Assembly: GCF_018309085.1 (NCBI RefSeq)
Contig: NZ_CP070502.1
Span: forward strand, 1,798,001 to 1,862,000
Direction of reading: 5' to 3'
DNA length: 64,000 nt
DNA from: Sporosarcina sp. Marseille-Q4063
GTDB taxonomy: Bacteria; Bacillota; Bacilli; Bacillales_A; Planococcaceae
Shown here: one piece after another, positions 45,460 through 53,525 of the stretch
How positions within the stretch are numbered: the first letter of the stretch is position 1
Layout: the number at the start of each line of letters is the position of its first letter
The notes under the pieces: model-generated
Told to the model about the DNA's origin: nothing
Database searches by the model: none
The model's input: the letters and a program-made list of their open reading frames with translations, nothing else
Translations under genes and position numbers: made by a program

Positions 45460-45500
45460 CCGTGGAGAATCGAATAAATAAAACTGTTGAGGTGGAATAA

Positions 45501-46466
45501 ATGACGATTGTGCGTCTTGGTTATGTCGCAATGAGTATGGAACTTAAAAATGCATCCCCGTCACAAACCATGACATTTACTCAATTCAAAAAGATCGATG
45601 ACCGGGAAGCTGCCATCCGTAAATTAGAACGTATTGCACTTTCGAATTTGCACAACACATTAAGACTCTTAAAACATAATGCAGCGTCTGATATTCATTT
45701 TTATCGATTAACCTCTCGCCTAATTCCTTTAGCAAACCACGAAGAGCTTCTTGATTGGAATTATATAAAGCCATTAAAAGAGCCGCTTCGCGAGATTGGA
45801 GTTTTCACAAAAAAACATCAGATAAGAGTTGATTTTCACCCAGATCACTTTGTTCTCATTAATTCTAAGCAGAAGCATATCTTGAAAAATTCAATAAGCA
45901 CCTTAAAGCTACATTATTTATTATTAAGAGCGATGGGAATTGATTCAACACACCGCTGTGTCATGCATGTTGGTGGTAATTATAAAGATACCGAAATGTC
46001 ACTTGAACGTTTTGTAGATAATTGGATGGACATCCCCAAACAGATTCAAAATATGATTATGCTTGAGAATGATGATACTTCTTTCACGTTAGAAGATACA
46101 CTTTATTTATGCGAAAAACTAGATATACCTCTAGTATTCGATTATCATCATCATCTTGCCCATCACCAGGATGCAAATTGGGAAAATAACTGGAATAGAG
46201 TGGTGCAGACATGGAAGCATTCTCCGCTCCCAATAAAAATGCATATATCAAGTCCTAAGAGTGATGAAGCATTTCGCCATCATTCAGATTACATAGACGT
46301 CGATATGTTTTTTAGATTCCTCAATGTAATAAAGGGGAGTATTCCACAAATTGACTGTATGATTGAGGCCAAGAGGAAAGATGAGGCGCTTTTTAAATTA
46401 ATAGATGAAGTAAAAACAAGGAAAGACGTTGAAATTATTGATGGCTCTTCTTTTCTCCTAAAGTAA
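45501..46466 (+). CDS. UV-damage endonuclease UvsE, copy 2
   Basis: A 321-residue paralogue of the preceding gene with the same motif order: VRLGYVAMSMELKNASPSQT, LLKHNAASDIHFYRLTSRLI, RVDFHPDHFVLINSK, VMHVGGNYKDTEMSLERFVD, IMLENDDTSFTLEDTLYLCE, VFDYHHHLAHHQD and KMHISSPKSDEAFRHHSDYI. All metal-binding His, Asp and Glu positions that I can see are kept, so it should be active. GAGGTGG 6 bases before ATG. Divergence between the copies is large, so the duplication is old or one copy was acquired separately. Confidence 0.92.
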   Translation: MTIVRLGYVAMSMELKNASPSQTMTFTQFKKIDDREAAIRKLERIALSNLHNTLRLLKHNAASDIHFYRLTSRLIPLANHEELLDWNYIKPLKEPLREIGVFTKKHQIRVDFHPDHFVLINSKQKHILKNSISTLKLHYLLLRAMGIDSTHRCVMHVGGNYKDTEMSLERFVDNWMDIPKQIQNMIMLENDDTSFTLEDTLYLCEKLDIPLVFDYHHHLAHHQDANWENNWNRVVQTWKHSPLPIKMHISSPKSDEAFRHHSDYIDVDMFFRFLNVIKGSIPQIDCMIEAKRKDEALFKLIDEVKTRKDVEIIDGSSFLLK

Positions 46467-46490
46467 ATGCAAACTCACTCATAAAAAAAG

Positions 46491-46523
46491 AGCACTAATT
46501 TCTTATTACTGGAAATTAGTGCT
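46491..46523 (+). terminator. Terminator of the uvsE pair
   Basis: AGCACTAATTTC and GAAATTAGTGCT around a loop of about 9 bases, followed by AACTTTT. Confidence 0.85.
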
Positions 46524-46610
46524 AACTTTTACAGTAAAACCGTTTATCAGATACACTACGACCATCATTTGAACCTCATTAAAAAAATTTCCATTACTGA
46601 CCAACTTTTT

Positions 46611-47201
46611 TTATGGAGAGATTTCGAACAATGGTTTGACCTTTGGATCTGCAGCAATATGTTCTGGGAAAATAAACCCCATTGGATCACGTGAAATTTC
46701 TATTTCCAATTGCATGAAGCATTCGTCAACGAATTCTGAACACATATACTCTTCATCATCTCTATGCCTCCCAATACCTAAAGCTATGCGTGCAACAATC
46801 TTGGCTATCTCTTCTTTGTCATAATTTCGATTAAGTAAATTGATCGCATTGCCACACATACTCTTTATTTTTTCTTTATCAAAATCAGGACTGTCAACTA
46901 CTTCATGTCGGGCTACATACATTTCTCCATTATACATTTCTTTACTATTTTCATAGTTGTAAAGGTAATGGGTTAGAGGGACCACCCTGACACCGTCATC
47001 TTCCACACTTTCTAATACAAGTACGTGCTCATTCCAACAGACTAACAAGGCTACATGACTAAATATAGAGTTTGACAGTTTTTTTATCATCTCACTGACT
47101 AAATAACGACCGCTACAAAAAAGAATATCTCCTGTCTTTATTTTATTTTTTGCCAGCTCATAAGAAACTTGGTTTATTCCATCAAATTTATTGCTCCCCA
47201 T
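46611..47201 (-). CDS. YiiX-like permuted papain-fold (NlpC/P60) hydrolase
   Basis: A 196-residue protein of the YiiX/YebB-like NlpC/P60 clan with circularly permuted papain fold: IKTGDILFCSGRYLVSEMIK, the His in SNSIFSHVALLVCWNEHVLV, and the Cys in DDEEYMCSEFVDECFMQLEI near the C-terminus. No signal peptide. Such enzymes cut peptides, amides or lipids. It lies about 110 bases downstream of the trypsin-nuclease gene on the same strand, so the two may form a unit. Specific substrate unknown. Confidence 0.8.
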   Translation of the reverse strand: MGSNKFDGINQVSYELAKNKIKTGDILFCSGRYLVSEMIKKLSNSIFSHVALLVCWNEHVLVLESVEDDGVRVVPLTHYLYNYENSKEMYNGEMYVARHEVVDSPDFDKEKIKSMCGNAINLLNRNYDKEEIAKIVARIALGIGRHRDDEEYMCSEFVDECFMQLEIEISRDPMGFIFPEHIAADPKVKPLFEISP

Positions 47202-47311
47202 TTATAATCGCTCCTTTCATTAATATTATCTACCTAATAGGGATCTTATTAGGCCCAGTCACATAATCGCTACCACTAGGACAACATTATAAGACCAAAC
47301 ATATTAAAAAT

Positions 47312-49105
47312 TCAGAGTTTTATATCCGCGGATTCCTCAATGACATATCCTATTTTAGATTCTAATTGATTGATTGGATCATGATCACGTAAATCTTCAA
47401 AATCAAGACCTGTAAGTGTTTCAATTTTTGAAATTGGTACTTGATAAGTTTTATATTCACCGTAAGCAAATTCCAAATTCTCAATAAGATTTTTTTGAGT
47501 CTGCAAATATGCAGTTGCAGATAAGTTTCCATCTTTCTTAACAATAACAGCTATTTTCCAAAACTCTGCCGGTATCTGAACTCCTCTGTAAATAATGTCG
47601 TCCATCCGGAACACTGGTCCAGTAAACACCGTCACTTTAAGATTCGAGTTTTCAGCATTGTTTAAAATGTAATTCTCCAGATCCAGCCAGTTTTTTTGAT
47701 TCAGCTTACTGTGCTGAGGAGCACAATTTGTAAAATGGAACGTATCCTTATTCGCCTTTTTCGCTGAATCTCCCCAAACAGGGTCAAGTCGGCGGACAAG
47801 ATGTCCTCGATCAAGCGAATTGTTTTTATATAATTCAGGACCGCACTGGTACTCTATTTCAATGCGGGAATCGAAATACCATTTGTCATTACGGCCAATC
47901 TTCATCAATTGATTGCCGTCAATATTCACCGCCGTATAATATGCCAAACGGCGTGACTTGCTCATGACAATTGAAAAATGCATATAATGGAGCACATTGC
48001 TTCCGTCTTTTAACTGAGCAATATCCTGTTCAAGATCAGACCGGAATATCGGAAGAGGAACTTCATCACCAAGAAATTTGGTGTCATAACCGGCAGAACC
48101 TTCATACCACGAATCGCTTAACTCCTCAACTACCATCTCTTCAGGTGTATGACCCTGGACTTCCCACCCCTTCACAATGTCATTCAATAACAACTTTTGA
48201 TCTTCACTCAAGTTGGCGCCTCGCTCCACGACAAACTGGATAATACTGCTTATGCGAATCCCTTCATTTGCTATAAATTCAGCCCGATTCTTTGGATCTG
48301 GAACTCCTGCATGGTGGAGGGAGATTACGAACCATTCGTCATTATATACAGGTGAACCGGAGGATCCGGGCATGGTATCTGTTGAGTAGTGAATATAATC
48401 GTCAAATACATCCAAAATTTGATTCTCCCTGATAGCTACAGCTTTGGGTGCACCCGAAGGATGTTGAATAATTGATACATATTCACCAACCAACCCTTTG
48501 CCCGTTTGCGAGATGAGAGGCAAGAACCCAAAATCACTTACCTTTGTGCCATCAGCAGACACTTCCTCTATCGCGACTAAAGTGAAATCAAGCTTCTGAT
48601 CCGTTATAAAGAAGCGCTCGGGCGTTAAACGGAAGCTTTTCATCGGACGTTCCTTTAAGTCAAGATCAACCTCATAGTTGAATTGTGCGACACTGGACTG
48701 AGCCGTATCGTAGTTCTCCAAAACATGGTTATTTGTAAGTAATAAAGAAGGTGATACAAGAAAGCCTGTAGCATGTCCGAGAACTCTGCCTATACGATCG
48801 CGGATTTCGATTCTACAAACAGGATTGGCTGCTTGTCGACCTGCTTCAAGATATGAAATAGGAAATAGATCATTTTGGCCAATAATACGCTCTATTGCAA
48901 GCTCATCACGTGGATTAATAATAGCTTTTCGAAGAGCGACTCGCTCAGGCGTATCTACTTCCAAAGGATTTTTTGTTTGCAGTTCACTAGCAATTCGTTC
49001 ACGTTCACTAGAACGCGCGATGTAACGCTTTAATGCTTGTTGTCGTTGCAAATCTACAAGATCCATATTAAAAACTTGAGACTTTTCCAGTCGTTTAATA
49101 GACAT
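47312..49105 (-). CDS. Trypsin-like protease fused to a DNA/RNA non-specific endonuclease
   Basis: A 597-residue two-domain protein. Residues about 90-300: chymotrypsin-fold protease with His127 (LLLTNNHVLE), Asp173 (KLDFTLVAIE) and Ser249 (TMPGSSGSPVYN). Residues about 340-585: NUC-family beta-beta-alpha-metal nuclease with NNSLDRGHLVRRLDPVWG (catalytic His435) and FHFTNCAPQHSKLNQKNW (metal Asn). Residues 1-90 are helical and charged. No signal peptide, so it acts in the cytosol or is released by lysis. Protease-nuclease fusions of this type occur among conflict or defence effectors, where cleavage may unleash the nuclease. Complete and with no frameshift. Confidence 0.88.
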   Translation of the reverse strand: MSIKRLEKSQVFNMDLVDLQRQQALKRYIARSSERERIASELQTKNPLEVDTPERVALRKAIINPRDELAIERIIGQNDLFPISYLEAGRQAANPVCRIEIRDRIGRVLGHATGFLVSPSLLLTNNHVLENYDTAQSSVAQFNYEVDLDLKERPMKSFRLTPERFFITDQKLDFTLVAIEEVSADGTKVSDFGFLPLISQTGKGLVGEYVSIIQHPSGAPKAVAIRENQILDVFDDYIHYSTDTMPGSSGSPVYNDEWFVISLHHAGVPDPKNRAEFIANEGIRISSIIQFVVERGANLSEDQKLLLNDIVKGWEVQGHTPEEMVVEELSDSWYEGSAGYDTKFLGDEVPLPIFRSDLEQDIAQLKDGSNVLHYMHFSIVMSKSRRLAYYTAVNIDGNQLMKIGRNDKWYFDSRIEIEYQCGPELYKNNSLDRGHLVRRLDPVWGDSAKKANKDTFHFTNCAPQHSKLNQKNWLDLENYILNNAENSNLKVTVFTGPVFRMDDIIYRGVQIPAEFWKIAVIVKKDGNLSATAYLQTQKNLIENLEFAYGEYKTYQVPISKIETLTGLDFEDLRDHDPINQLESKIGYVIEESADIKL

Positions 49106-49406
49106 TTTTCCCCTCCCAGTGAAGATTTACTTTGAATCTGTTCGGCTACCGCTGGTAAGACGCCTACGCTAAATTTATACACTTATTCATAGTAGAAGTT
49201 ATACTTATTCTAATAGTTTAGATTATTCTAACACCTGTGGCGTGTTTTTAAAAGTTACTTTTTCAGTGTATTTCAAGAGATTTTTAAACCAATTATAATC
49301 CAATATATAACTTTAGCCATTTGAAACCTGCTTTCATCGCTTTTACCTGGTCCTTATGAGCGATAAAGGGATTGAATCAATTTGAGGTTATTGGTTTAAG
49401 AAATTC

Positions 49407-49445
49407 AAAAAACGTTCTGGACACTTTTCTGTCCAAAACGTTTTT
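49407..49445. terminator. Orphan bidirectional hairpin
   Basis: AAAAACGTTCTGGACA and TGTCCAAAACGTTTTT form a stem with T runs on both strands. No gene ends here now. Confidence 0.65.
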
Positions 49446-49578
49446 CATTTTACTTTTCTATATGTACTGAATCTTCATTTCATAATTCGTGAAAACTGGT
49501 CTTCTATAATTATTCAGCTTTTTTAAAAATGCATTTTGATTTCAGTTTATTTAACAATCTGGTTAATGAGTTGTTTTA

Positions 49579-49824
49579 ATGACGGTGTCGTTGTCAGCCT
49601 TCTTGTTCTTAAAAGAAAGAAGTAACCGCCCCCCCATCGGCAGACGTGTGGACGATTACTTTTTCCTTCTCGGCCAAATGCATTTTCCATCCAACTATTT
49701 ACACAGTCGGATGATATGCAATATTGACCAGTATTGCACCCTAAGTCTACCACTTTAGGACTGAATGTTCAAACACTTTTTATTTTTTATTGTATGTCTC
49801 GTTTATATATATATATGATGAATT
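49579..49824 (+). pseudogene. Decayed copy of the holin-like toxin locus
   Basis: The region aligns with 50621-50865. Shared blocks: GGTGTCGTTGTCAG, AGTAACCGCCCCCC, TCGGC(A)(A/G)A(A/C)GTGTGGAC, TTCTCGGCCAAATGC, TTTAGGACTGA and TTATTGTATG. It lacks the N-terminal half of the toxin frame and its ribosome site, and one base is lost in the C-terminal codons (near 49605-49618), so no toxin can be made. The downstream terminator stem is also decayed. Confidence 0.7.
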
Positions 49825-49988
49825 ACCAGCAAGATCGCAATAACTCACTCCTACATGCATTTGCCGACCTATACATCTACATAATTGACATTAATTAGAG
49901 ATAAAAATTGACTCAATTCTTTTTCAGTAGCATGCGTATTTAGGACTTGATACGAATAATTAGTTAAGCAACATTCACTCGTGATAGG

Positions 49989-50020
49989 TAAAATGTATTG
50001 CAAATAGAAAATACATTTTA
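49989..50020. other. AT-rich stem-loop
   Basis: TAAAATGTATT and AATACATTTTA form an 11-bp stem with a loop of about 10 bases. No gene nearby. Confidence 0.4.
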
Positions 50021-50110
50021 TTATCTCAGCCTCACTAGTGATTTTGAGCTAAAGAGAACACTTCTTTAATAAGGCTTCCGAATCGATTATTCAATTTTTT
50101 CATTATTAAT

Positions 50111-50139
50111 TAGACTGAATAGTCAGTCCGTGATATAAT
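50111..50139 (+). promoter_or_regulatory. Orphan sigma-A promoter with a dyad operator
   Basis: TAGACT (50111-50116), 17 bases, TATAAT (50134-50139). The spacer and -35 overlap the dyad GACTGA-ATAG-TCAGTC (50113-50128), a TetR-type operator shape. No gene follows for 420 bases, so the promoter is either a relic or drives an untranslated RNA or the toxin transcript. Confidence 0.55.
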
Positions 50140-50394
50140 GCACAGTAGGGTATACCAAAATTTCCCTCGGTTTATAGTCGATTAGCAGAACGATAAGAGC
50201 CTAATCGGAGTAGCTCCTGAAGCAAGTTTAATTATTGTAAAGGTATTGAATATAAAGTAGAAGTTATCTTGTTGATCAAATGATATAACTGTAATTTAGG
50301 AGGCAATCAAAAAAAAGAGAGAGATAAATCTCCCCCTCACAGAGTATGAAGACTGGTCCCCAGAAATTTTCAGGCATTTCTCGTAAAAATTAAG

Positions 50395-50441
50395 CATATA
50401 CATACTGATTGTACATATACATATTGATTTTGCATATACAT
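50395..50441 (+). repeat. Three 19-bp-period direct repeats (CATATACAT)
   Basis: CATATACAT at 50395-50403, 50414-50422 and 50433-50441, each 19 bases apart, with similar spacers (ACTGATTGTA, ATTGATTTTG). The regular spacing recalls protein-binding iterons. It lies 120 bases upstream of the holin-like toxin gene. Confidence 0.65.
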
Positions 50442-50560
50442 AATAGTAGGGCTAACTATATAAATTTTCCCCCTACAGAAACTGCATCTAGATTTCAGTT
50501 CATTTTCGGAGAATGCATGACCGCTTGTTAGCACTTCCAATTGAAAGGAGGTGAAAACCA

Positions 50561-50668
50561 ATGACAACATACGAAATACTAAGCTTACTCCTTACACTCT
50601 CTGGTGGATGGATTGCTTTTATGTCGGTGTCGTTGTCAGTCATCTATTTCTTATCACGAAAGGAGTAA
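50561..50668 (+). CDS. Putative holin-like toxin (type I toxin-antitoxin)
   Basis: A 35-residue protein, MTTYEILSLLLTLSGGWIAF then MSVSLSVIYFLSRKE, with a very strong AAAGGAGGTG ribosome site 7-9 bases before ATG 50561. A single membrane helix (about residues 5-30) with a short basic tail. The start MTTYE-L-LML and shape match the holin-like toxin family (PF16935; TxpA-like) found in Bacilli, which act as membrane toxins controlled by antisense RNAs. A decayed copy of the same locus lies 1042 bases upstream. Confidence 0.75.
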   Translation: MTTYEILSLLLTLSGGWIAFMSVSLSVIYFLSRKE

Positions 50669-50865
50669 CCGCCCCCCCTCGGCAAAAGTGTGGACAATTA
50701 CTTCTTTCTTCTCGGCCAAATGCTTTTTGAGCCCAACCAGTTACACCGTTTTATGCTGCGTAAAGTCGACCATGATTTTGTCTTACAGTTTATTATTTTA
50801 GGACTGAGTCTAAAACACCCAGTCCTTTTTTATTGTATGCCGCGTTTATTATTATATGATGAATT
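50669..50865 (-). ncRNA. Candidate antisense antitoxin RNA region
   Basis: The 200 bases after the toxin stop are conserved between the intact and decayed copies though they code for nothing, including ACCGCCCCCC, CTCGGC(A) and TTCTCGGCCAAATGC. In TxpA/RatA-type loci such a stretch encodes the antisense RNA overlapping the toxin mRNA 3' part. A minus-strand TATAAT occurs at 50852-50857. Promoter and ends are not defined. Confidence 0.35.
50800..50831 (+). terminator. Terminator of the toxin mRNA
   Basis: AGGACTG and CAGTCCT with a loop of about 14 bases, then TTTTTTATTG. Confidence 0.75.
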
Positions 50866-51141
50866 GTCGTCGGAAGTGCTATACTTTGCCGCTAGATTCA
50901 TTGCAAAGTCTAGATTTCTTCGTATTTAGTTATTGATCATATCATAGATTCAGCGCCCATATCAGAAGACTACGACATACTTTGTACGTCCATTCAATTA
51001 TAGTATGTAGCAAGCACAACTAATAGAAACAACTATTTTAGTAATTTTCCTACCCCCAAAAACTACTTCGTTATTCGTAAAGCCATAGATGTTTTAATAA
51101 ATCTGAAAGAATTAATAGATGCACTTACGTAGCAAACAAAC
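50866..51141. other. Gene-free region between toxin locus and anti-sigma gene
   Basis: AT-rich; no frame with a ribosome site and no conserved signal recognised. Confidence 0.4.
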
Positions 51142-51180
51142 AAACCCAGCTACCTTCACATGAGAAGATTAGCTGGGTTT
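51142..51180 (-). terminator. Terminator of the sigma/anti-sigma operon
   Basis: AAACCCAGCT and AGCTGGGTTT with a 19-base loop; T-rich on the minus strand after it. Lies directly past the anti-sigma stop. Confidence 0.8.
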
Positions 51181-51185
51181 CTTAA

Positions 51186-52043
51186 TTATTGTACTTTAAT
51201 TGATCTTCGTAAGGTTTCTAAAATTGGGTTCATCGCATCTGCACCTTCTATTGGATATTGAAAAGTAATCACTAGTGCCTGTTCATTAATTTCATATGCA
51301 ATAAAACCTTTCATTGGATGGTCGCCGTAAAATTGTATTTTTCCTATCAAACCATTTTCTTCAACATGTGTGCTTTCCAATTCATAATTTTCTTCATATC
51401 CTTCTGCTTCAAATCTTTCTTGCATTTTGGATACAGCTTTTTCAAGATTTGTGTGTTCTATCATTTCTAATGTTATCTCATAATCATATTCGGTTGAATA
51501 AGTTATTTTGTTGTTGCTCACTTCAGGAACACCGAACGCTTCGTCAAATTGATAAGCAATACCATAGGGTTGTATATGATAATTAATAATTTTAACCTCT
51601 AAGTCCTCGCCTTCCACGTTTCTAATTACTGTTTCGGAAGAGCCTGTGTGAATCTCCATGTTAGTTTCCTGGTTTTCCCCTTGATTTTCATCATTTTCCG
51701 GAGCATCTTTTTCCACTTCTTCATGATCATTCTTATCATCGATGATTGGATTATTATTTGTTTGATTACCCTCGTTGCCTGTTGAACTCTCTCCACCTTG
51801 ATGAATGATGCTGTTAGATAAGAAGTAATAGCCAAATAACAATAAAATAACCACTATTCCTAAATTTAAAGCATATTTAAAGCCTCCGAATAATTTAGTT
51901 TTGTTTTTGTAACGATTACTATCCATCGTAAATAAAATTTTATTTTCAAGTTTGCTTTTTCTCTTTTCTTCCCAAATAATATCTTTATCTAATTGTTTTA
52001 GTTGTTCATCGAAGTAAGACTTATCCATTGATTTATTTTTCAT
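51186..52043 (-). CDS. Membrane anti-sigma factor-like protein
   Basis: A 285-residue protein with a cytosolic N-terminus (about residues 1-52, YFDEQLKQLDKDIIWEEKRK), one membrane helix (LNLGIVVILLLFGYYFLS, about 58-75), an acidic low-complexity linker (GNEGNQTNNNPIIDDKNDHE..., to about 130) and an extracytoplasmic globular domain. Translation overlaps the sigma factor gene by 11 bases. This layout is that of ECF anti-sigma factors. Its domain outside the membrane would sense the stress; family beyond that not recognised. Confidence 0.8.
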   Translation of the reverse strand: MKNKSMDKSYFDEQLKQLDKDIIWEEKRKSKLENKILFTMDSNRYKNKTKLFGGFKYALNLGIVVILLLFGYYFLSNSIIHQGGESSTGNEGNQTNNNPIIDDKNDHEEVEKDAPENDENQGENQETNMEIHTGSSETVIRNVEGEDLEVKIINYHIQPYGIAYQFDEAFGVPEVSNNKITYSTEYDYEITLEMIEHTNLEKAVSKMQERFEAEGYEENYELESTHVEENGLIGKIQFYGDHPMKGFIAYEINEQALVITFQYPIEGADAMNPILETLRRSIKVQ

Positions 52044-52551
52044 ACAAAAAACCCTCCTTTAACAGTTCCTTTTCTAAAGCGGGAATTGCTCGATAAAGTG
52101 TTGTTTTAACCTTACCCTCCGACCAATTTAAGATTTCACTGGTTTCCCTGATACTAAACTCTTTTATTTTCCTGAGAATGATGACCTCGCGGTAGGAGGA
52201 CTTTAACCTGCTTAACGCTTTATACAACTCAATTGAACTTTCCCTGCCTTCCAAAATATCTTCCGGCAAAGATGCAGAGTCCTTCATCGTTTGGAAAATT
52301 TCTTGAAAAATCTTTATAGGTTTTTGTTTTCTGATATGGTCTATTGTGTTGTTATGTGCAATGCTGAATAGCCAAGTTTTAGGTTTCGACTTTTTTTGAA
52401 AAGTATGGTGGTTTTTATAAGCTTTAATAAACGTATCATGGGTCAAATCTTCCGCTTGATGATAATCGTTAATCATCATCAAGATATATTTAAATATTGA
52501 ATCACTATAAAGATGATACCAATTCGTAATTTCCTCCTTTGTATCTGGCAA
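52033..52551 (-). CDS. ECF RNA polymerase sigma factor (SigX-like)
   Basis: ECF sigma factor. Region 2: SIFKYILMMINDYHQAEDLT and HDTFIKAYKNHHTFQKKSKP, KTWLFSIAHNNTIDHIRKQK. Region 4: SSYREVIILRKIKEFSIRET and ILNWSEGKVKTTLYRAIPAL. Close to Bacillus SigX in region 4. Start uncertain: TTG 52551 (172 residues) has AAGGAAGG 9 bases upstream; ATG 52587 would give 184 residues without a site and almost no leader after the predicted promoter. Co-transcribed and overlapping with its anti-sigma factor. Confidence 0.9.
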   Translation of the reverse strand: MPDTKEEITNWYHLYSDSIFKYILMMINDYHQAEDLTHDTFIKAYKNHHTFQKKSKPKTWLFSIAHNNTIDHIRKQKPIKIFQEIFQTMKDSASLPEDILEGRESSIELYKALSRLKSSYREVIILRKIKEFSIRETSEILNWSEGKVKTTLYRAIPALEKELLKEGFLYEK

Positions 52552-52590
52552 ATAACTCATCCTTCCTTGCATTTTTCTGTTCATCATTTA

Positions 52591-52616
52591 GACGGCTAAC
52601 AATATATAAAGTCACA
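52591..52616 (-). promoter_or_regulatory. Candidate ECF autoregulatory promoter
   Basis: On the minus strand TGTGAC (52616-52611), 16 bases, CGTC (52594-52591), similar to SigX/SigW promoters (TGAAAC-N16/17-CGAC or CGTA). Its position fits a start at the TTG 52551 and self-activation. Confidence 0.45.
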
Positions 52617-53008
52617 GTCTTATTTTTGAATGTTAACTTATAGCAAAATAGGGGTTGCTTTAGCAGCTACATCTATTAATGTCTCCACTACCAAAACATC
52701 AAATAACTGTCTCTAAGATACTCATACGTTTCAACAACGGATGAAATTCACGGACATCCAACAAGGAATAGAAAAAGGCTCACAACAATTCAACGAATTG
52801 ATGAAAGCCCTTCATATTTAGGGTGATTTGACTTAAACTTATGACCAATAACAAATGATCTTTGTGTGATAAAAATTTGTTTCTTAAAACAGAAAAAAAG
52901 CTTCTCGCAAGGTTACAACAATTATGGAAAGCTTTTTCAACATCTTCATTGTTATATAGTATCACATTTTGGCTAAGATAGTAGATAGGATTTTTTTATT
53001 TTTAATTA
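52617..53008. other. Region without a supported gene
   Basis: A minus-strand frame of 61 codons at 52780-52965 has no ribosome site and no recognised family. Nothing else readable. Confidence 0.4.
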
Positions 53009-53523
53009 CTAATTAAAATTATAGTTATCTGAAAATACTCTAGTACCTTCAATGCTCTTTGGAAGCTCTTTTACATGAAGATAATACTTGCCTGAGTCTA
53101 GAGCAATTACCTCTTCCATATTTTCATGGTTATTACCCATTTCGATTGTAATTTTTAACTCTTGATACTCATCTTTAGGTTTTTCTCCATATACAATATA
53201 AAAGTCTTTAAATTGGTCGTAACCTTGCCAATTATCTCCAAATGTAACTACAAGCAAGTTGTCATTTTCTAAAATTGCATAACCAATCCCATCGTTATTT
53301 TTAAACAAAACAATGGAATAGTTATTTCCGAATTTTTTTCCATTAAAATTTCTGCAGCTTTAATCTGATTTTCCTCATCTAAGGCACTAAATTTCTCAAT
53401 TTCTTCTATTAGGTTTTTATTAATACTGGTTTCTGCTTTAGAGTTAGTATGAAAGTATGAACCAATAATAAATAAGGAAATCGCTAAAAAAATAATTGTT
53501 ACTATTTTTTTCAATCGTTTCAC
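53009..53523 (-). pseudogene. Secreted protein gene split by a poly-A frameshift
   Basis: The first part, from ATG 53523, has a signal peptide (MKRLKKIVTIIFLAISLFII) and a short helical segment (ALDEENQIKAAEILMEK). A run of seven A on the coding strand (53339-53333) then puts the rest out of frame. In the other frame the protein continues KFGNNYSIVLFKNNDGIGYA and ILENDNLLVVTFGDNWQGYD to the stop at 53009. An eighth A would restore one protein of about 170 residues. So it is a frameshift mutant, a phase-variable gene, or one read by slippage. Family not recognised. Confidence 0.75.
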
Positions 53524-53525
53524 CT

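Larger units (their letters stand above)
49106..50560. other. 1.45-kb gene-free accessory region
   Basis: No complete gene with a ribosome site. It contains an orphan bidirectional hairpin (49407-49445), a decayed copy of the holin-like toxin locus (49579-49824), a stem-loop (49989-50020), an orphan promoter with a dyad operator (50111-50139) and three 19-bp-spaced direct repeats (50395-50441). It looks like a decayed insertion zone. Confidence 0.6.

Noticed and set aside
49547..49753. 68-codon minus-strand frame over the decayed toxin locus
   Set aside because: It runs antisense across DNA that is explained as a degraded toxin copy, and has no ribosome site.
50395..50441. CRISPR array
   Set aside because: Units of 9 bases with 10-base spacers are far too short, spacers are similar to each other and no cas genes are present.
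52780..52965. 61-codon minus-strand frame resembling the end of a transposase
   Set aside because: No ribosome site, no motif I can name and AT-rich low-complexity composition; not enough to call a gene or remnant.
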